From NCBI GenBank assembly GCA_963082975.1, contig OY720345.1, positions 27,474,611-27,538,610 on the forward strand: DNA of 64,000 nt, written 5' to 3'. Position numbers and translations under genes: made by a program. This DNA is from Labia minor (taxonomy: Eukaryota; Arthropoda; Insecta; Dermaptera; Spongiphoridae). Positions 59,535 to 64,000 of the stretch are shown one piece after another. The notes beneath the pieces are model-generated. The model did no database searches, had not been told where the DNA came from, and saw nothing but the letters and a program-made list of their open reading frames with translations. Each line of letters opens with the position of its first letter. The stretch's first letter is position 1.

Positions 59535-60537
59535 TACACCTATCCCCCGATTTACACGGTAGATACGTTCCTGAGAAAAACGTGTAAATCGAAAATTAAA
59601 AATTTTCAAGTCAAAACCGTGTAAATCGAAAAGCTTGCAGAAAATGCATAATTTTGCTATTTAACAGTTGTGATTTATTTCAATATTTTTAGGTGTACAC
59701 AGAAATAAAAATAAAATGCATTGGCAGGTTAAAATATGTAATATATTGCGGAAACACTGTTTTTTTTATTTAATTACAATACATTAAACAGAAGAACAAA
59801 AAATAAAACCAAAGGTGTTTTATTATCCTTCATCACTATCAGAAATTACTCTCATTCTTTTTTTCGGAATCGAAGGTTGGAATTCACTTTCATCACTCGA
59901 AGTTATTTGTGCCGATTCGATGTTTGAAGCAGAAATATTTACATTCTGAGAGGTGGTAATAAAATCGGTTATTAACAATTGTACCCATACTCGTGGTATT
60001 GCCAGCGTTGCACTCTTTCTAATTGTGTTTTCATTTGTTCTAATAGTTCTTATTGTTGCTTCGTTCATGCTATATGATTTTGCAACATCTACTACTCTAT
60101 CTCCCTTTCGTTAGCGATCCAAAATTTCGATTTTAGTTTCTAAAGAAAGAATTTTTTCTTTTAACTTCTTTCAACATTATAAGCCTATAATTTTTTTTAA
60201 TTTATGTTAATTTATAATAATGTAAATTATGCACTCACTTGTAATTTATGAATATGGAAAATTAAATCTTTCTGAAACTGAGAAACTTTCACTCAAATAC
60301 AATTTTCCGTAGATAAAACTTTAATTTTATGCGAAGAAATACAGACACAGTGTGCATGTGCACCAAGTCAGCACATAAGCTCGGGATTCCCCGTGAGTTG
60401 TGTACACAGCGCACGTGTTCAAACACAGTAGCATTTAGTAGAGTGCGGTAAAAACAAAAAAAAAAAATTTATTTGGAAAACCGTGTAAAAGCGAAAACTT
60501 GTAAAACAAGTACCGTGTAAATCGGGGGATAGGTGTA
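59535..60537 (-). mobile_element. Pogo/Tigger-like element, 1.0 kb, defective
   Basis: Near-perfect 27-base inverted ends starting TACACCTATCCCCCGATTTA, beside TA. GTGTAAA-TCGAAAA is repeated just inside both ends. On the minus strand a fragment reads LSLETKIEILDR, stop, RKGDRVVDVAKSYSMNEATI, the helix-turn-helix start of pogo/Tigger transposases. It continues SATLAIPRV and jumps to a Ser/Asp-rich end (KKRMRVISDSDEG, stop at 59823). The DDE catalytic core is absent. Confidence 0.7.
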
Positions 60538-62740
60538 TTATATAATTTTAAATATATCTATATATTATTTCTAACCTCATTAATTCTTCACACCACCTCC
60601 TTACAATACAAAGCTCTTTCGGTAAATATGGAATTCGATTTCTTCCTCTCGATTCTAACAGTACATCATCTTTGAATTGGTAAGTAAGCATTAACTCGTA
60701 ATAAAAATTATTATTTTCACTTAATAACATTTCATTCTATTTAACAATAATTTTATTTTATTAGTATTATTAATTTTTATGGGGTGTTTCTCTTCAAAAA
60801 CATTATTAATTTTAAAAAATAATATTTATTATTATCACACTGTATTATGATAAAAGAGAAATCCCGGTGTATTATGTTTTTTAACTGTAGGTATCGTGGA
60901 CAAGAATTTATCTTTTTTCTTTTCTGAGAAATATCCAAATGCTCTTGGCAATCGACTGGGAAAGGAGAGCATTGATCAGGCCAACGTTGAATAAGCCCGG
61001 TTGAATCACAAGTAAATGCCATATATCCCCTATTATAAAAGGAAAGTGCCAAAAGGGGATTAGAAATACCCCTAAAAAAGAAAAAGAAAAGATATTCTTA
61101 AAAAAAAAATTTTTTTTTAATTTTGATTCAATTATCAAAATGTTTTAATTTTAAATATTGCCAAATGGTTTTAAAATTCACAAAATTTAAATTATGATTC
61201 TATTTATATTCATTGACCCTTTAAAATATTTATATAAGTTATAGAAATGGCTTATTAGGGTTCTATCAGTGCATAAATGAATAACAGATATTTACATTAA
61301 ATATCTTTGGTGGGTAAGGCTTGATCCCTGTTTTGATTTTCTTTTAGCAAATTTGAACTTTTTTCAATTAGACATGTAGCCGCGACCATATAATCAATCA
61401 TGCACGTATTTAAAAACTTTCTTATTTTTTGAACAAAAACGTAGAATCAGTTTTTTCAAACTCCTGCGTAAGGATCAAATACCTGATCCCGACGAGTGGG
61501 TTACTTGTGATCCCGAAAAATAAATCATACCTTCAGCTAAAGTTTCAACCATAAACTATTAAACTAAATTTAAAAACATAAATAAACTAAATAAACTATT
61601 TTTTAATGAGTTGTAATATACAATTAAAGAGGTAGTTATGACAAAATGTTATTTGAGAAGTATGGCACTGAATACATATCACGTGTTTTTGAAAATTGCA
61701 TCGACTCTGGCAGGTTTCCTAAAATTTCAACTCATTCTTACAACAATAGGTCTTCTTTTGCTGGCCACTTCCACAACATGCAATTTGTTTTTTTGCATCG
61801 ATTTTATTGTAGCCCAGTTTGCATTTATTTCTGTGATTTTTCAAGAGTATGAATGTCATTATAAGTATGATGCCGCCTGTGAGTAATAGGTGTTCAAAGG
61901 ACCAAAATAGACCTAACTAGGTTTAGTATAATAACCATCATGGCTGCTACCCAACTTGTTTAACAGAACAAAAATAAAGCACCAATTTTAAAAGGTGATC
62001 ATGTATCCCACTGGAATCAATTATCCCATTTCTCTCCTACATCCTTATCTTCTTAAGTTCTTATTCTCTTAATTACTCAAATCAAATAGAAAAAGTGAAT
62101 TAAAAAAAAATGAATTATCAGAAATGAGTTTAAATGAAGTTTGATATTTATTCTGATATGAGAAAACTTTCTCTCTCAAATTATTTTTTAAACTTCCTGA
62201 ACAAGGAATACAAAGTAGTTAAATTTTTTATGAAGACTCTTTTTAATACCTGTTTATTCTTTCTTCTGGGTTCTTCGAGTTGAACATCAAATTCAATTTC
62301 ATTTTTGTTGACGACGAAAAGGTTCAAGTGGTCTACAAGTGACCATTTGGCTAATATTTTAATCCTACTTTTTGGTTTAATTTTAATTAGTTTTAATTTA
62401 TTTAATATTCAATGAAATTTATTTATATATATAAAATCTATAAATAATAAAAATGTATATAAACATAATCGTATATTAATAAAAACAATATTATTATATT
62501 AGTTTTTGTACATACATACATATTTTTTAAAAATTAAATTTTTTTGGATTAGATAATGATTTTACTTATACTTTTTATAGCCTATGTGTGTGTGAAATGA
62601 TTTGAAATTATAAAAATTTATAGAACTAGCAATTCATAGATATGTTGGTTGATTGATTGGACGCCGTTGCAATCACAAAAATTGGAGAAAATACATTTTT
62701 TATAATTTTTATAATAATCATTCCATACATTTCAATCAAT
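60538..62740. other. No gene identified
   Basis: Two stretches have slightly higher G+C. At 60900-61050 the minus strand reads FTCDSTGLIQRWPDQCSPFP and VDCQEHL, with three cysteines. At 61638-61886 overlapping + strand frames occur, one hydrophobic. Neither has convincing splice sites, codon bias or domain. Confidence 0.4.
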
Positions 62741-62965
62741 ACAAAGTGCATGATTCGTGGTGATATATAAAAAAATCTCCTCATGTGAAATTTGGTGTGA
62801 AAATAACCCTTCCCTTCCTATCGTCGATCGCTAATACTACCACTTTCGGTTTCCGGATTTGCACCAAAAGATGATCAATTCACCATACTGATGCATTAAG
62901 TAAATATACCAAATTTCATCAAAATCCGTTCAGCCGTTCAGGCTGTACACATCTATACGGACATC
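62741..62965 (-). mobile_element. HINE-like family B, copy B5 (partial)
   Basis: It matches the central part of B1, including ATGATTCGTGG, CGTCGATCGCTAATACTACC, the core and CTGTACACATCTATACGGAC. It ends where the (GTCY)n array would begin. Confidence 0.75.
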
Positions 62966-63380
62966 GGTTAGTCCAAGAGATCCGAAGTGAAATATTTATG
63001 TCCATAAAGGCTTGCTGAGCATATGGGGTGATCAGCAAAGTGCTAAAACCTAATGTAACTAACTGCAGATGTCTACCGACGTTATCTATACATATTGAAC
63101 GAAGTATTTTTACTAAAAAGACCAGTAATAACGAGTAAAATACGCTAACATATCCTCTTGACAAGGCTGGGCCACACGTTGCAAGAGTTGTGAAGGATGC
63201 ACAAAGAATCGATTATTACTTACTTTATTATTATATATTTTTGATTATTTTAAGTAATTTTGAGTGCAGCTCCACAAAAAATAATTCGGGCTATCCGAGC
63301 CGCTAAATTAAATATATTTGTTCCTCGAAGCGGCATCAGGGGATGCATATAGATAATAGATAGATAGGTAGATTTATGAT
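62966..63380 (+). mobile_element. Probable transposon remnants, unassigned
   Basis: Degenerate + strand frames include DKAGPHVARVVKDAQRIDYY near 63160-63220, loosely like the second-Asp motif (DNA.PH.A..V) of mariner/Tc1 transposases. A GATA-type tail follows at 63345-63372, as after LINE ends. Evidence is weak. Confidence 0.3.
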
Positions 63381-63846
63381 TCAAATATTATTATTAATAA
63401 TAATTATAGGGATTAAAAATATTTTTTTTCAGGTTAGTATTTTATTTCTAATTAAATCATTTGAACGATTAATTGTTTGGAAACAGTCAATTAGATTTTA
63501 AGAATGTCAGAGTTTATGAAAAAAGTAATATAATGATAAGATGAAAAAAAAAAAACTAAAAACATCATTTATCGAGGTGTATTAAACTAAAACATCATAC
63601 AGTATTTAGGCTCTTACCTAGACAAAAAAAAATCGCATTTAAAAATTGAAATATTTTTAAATGAATACATATTTAAAACCATTGTTGTTTTTCTAACATA
63701 ACCTCACTGTTGCAAAAATATTTCTTTCCTGTGCAACTCCGGGTACTTCAGCAAGAATATTATAATTAAAAATATTAGATTTTTCTAAAATAAATTTATT
63801 ATTTCATTTTAATTATAATATAAAACTTGACATATAAAAAAATAGA

Positions 63847-63960
63847 TTTTCTATCTATCTGCGGATCTTCAGAATTCGAAAATTCTTGGCCTCAGCCACA
63901 TTCTTATAAAGGTCCTTATCCTGAGCTACTCTCATCTTTTTTTTCTCTCATCTCTTTCAC
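63847..63960 (-). mobile_element. LINE 3' end fragment (RTE-like, L5)
   Basis: On the minus strand it encodes VAQDKDLYKNVAEAKNFRIL then a stop, the same ending as L1 and L3, followed on that strand by a GATA-type tail. Confidence 0.55.
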
Positions 63961-64000
63961 TTTTATACATTGTACACTGTTTAATGTGTTTCGTTTCGAT

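Noticed and set aside
61638-61886. 82-codon hydrophobic frame that could be a small membrane protein
   Set aside because: Two overlapping frames are equally long, there is no splice or promoter context, and one vaguely resembles decayed LINE protein.

Overview
The window is eukaryotic, extremely AT-rich (my estimate is about a quarter G+C) and gene-poor. It has spliceosomal introns of up to about 5.8 kb, cuticle-protein genes, and many arthropod-type transposons (mariner, hAT, Helentron/HINE-like, RTE-like LINE, pogo/Tigger-like). It is an arthropod nuclear contig. Gene content and TE flavour fit a crustacean such as a caligid sea louse, but that species guess is inference; only arthropod is well supported.

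Four protein-coding loci can be read, all on the + strand. (1) 65-233 is the last exon of a BAZ2/Toutatis-type bromodomain chromatin protein entering from the left edge. (2) 5572-7534 is a two-exon gene for a small secreted Ala/Pro-rich cuticle-type protein, with a TATA box at 5501. (3) 12261-25841 is a seven-exon gene for a 173-residue secreted protein. It carries the six-cysteine signature of the PBP/GOBP odorant-binding family (C-X3-C and C-X8-C) plus two extra cysteines. This is the most interesting locus, because classical OBPs are regarded as a hexapod family. (4) 37048-53217 is a six-exon gene: a non-coding first exon behind a TATA promoter, then five coding exons for a 729-residue cuticular protein. 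It has three Rebers-Riddiford chitin-binding domains and a long Pro-rich then Gly-rich, resilin-like tail. It uses one GC-AG intron.

Between and inside these genes most readable sequence is mobile DNA. There are seven copies of HINE-like family A, six of HINE-like family B and three of Helitron-like family C. There are four mariner derivatives, one with a dead transposase inserted in the end of another. About eleven short hAT elements are present, most with 8-bp target duplications. I also see a pogo-like element, a 1.3-kb element with iterated TGGnCCA motifs, a large fold-back element, RTE-like LINE 3' ends and a short unclassified repeat seen four times. Families A and B share an internal core with identical spacings beside a (GTCY)n or (TG)n array, and families B and C carry perfect TGACGTCA (CRE/ATF) palindromes.

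From about 53.9 kb to the right end I find no convincing coding gene. There is one GC-rich island (57.55-57.80 kb) that looks like a promoter/first-exon region, a second moderately GC-rich patch at 58.8-59.0 kb, and transposon remnants. There is no CRISPR array, operon, rRNA gene or intact tRNA gene.
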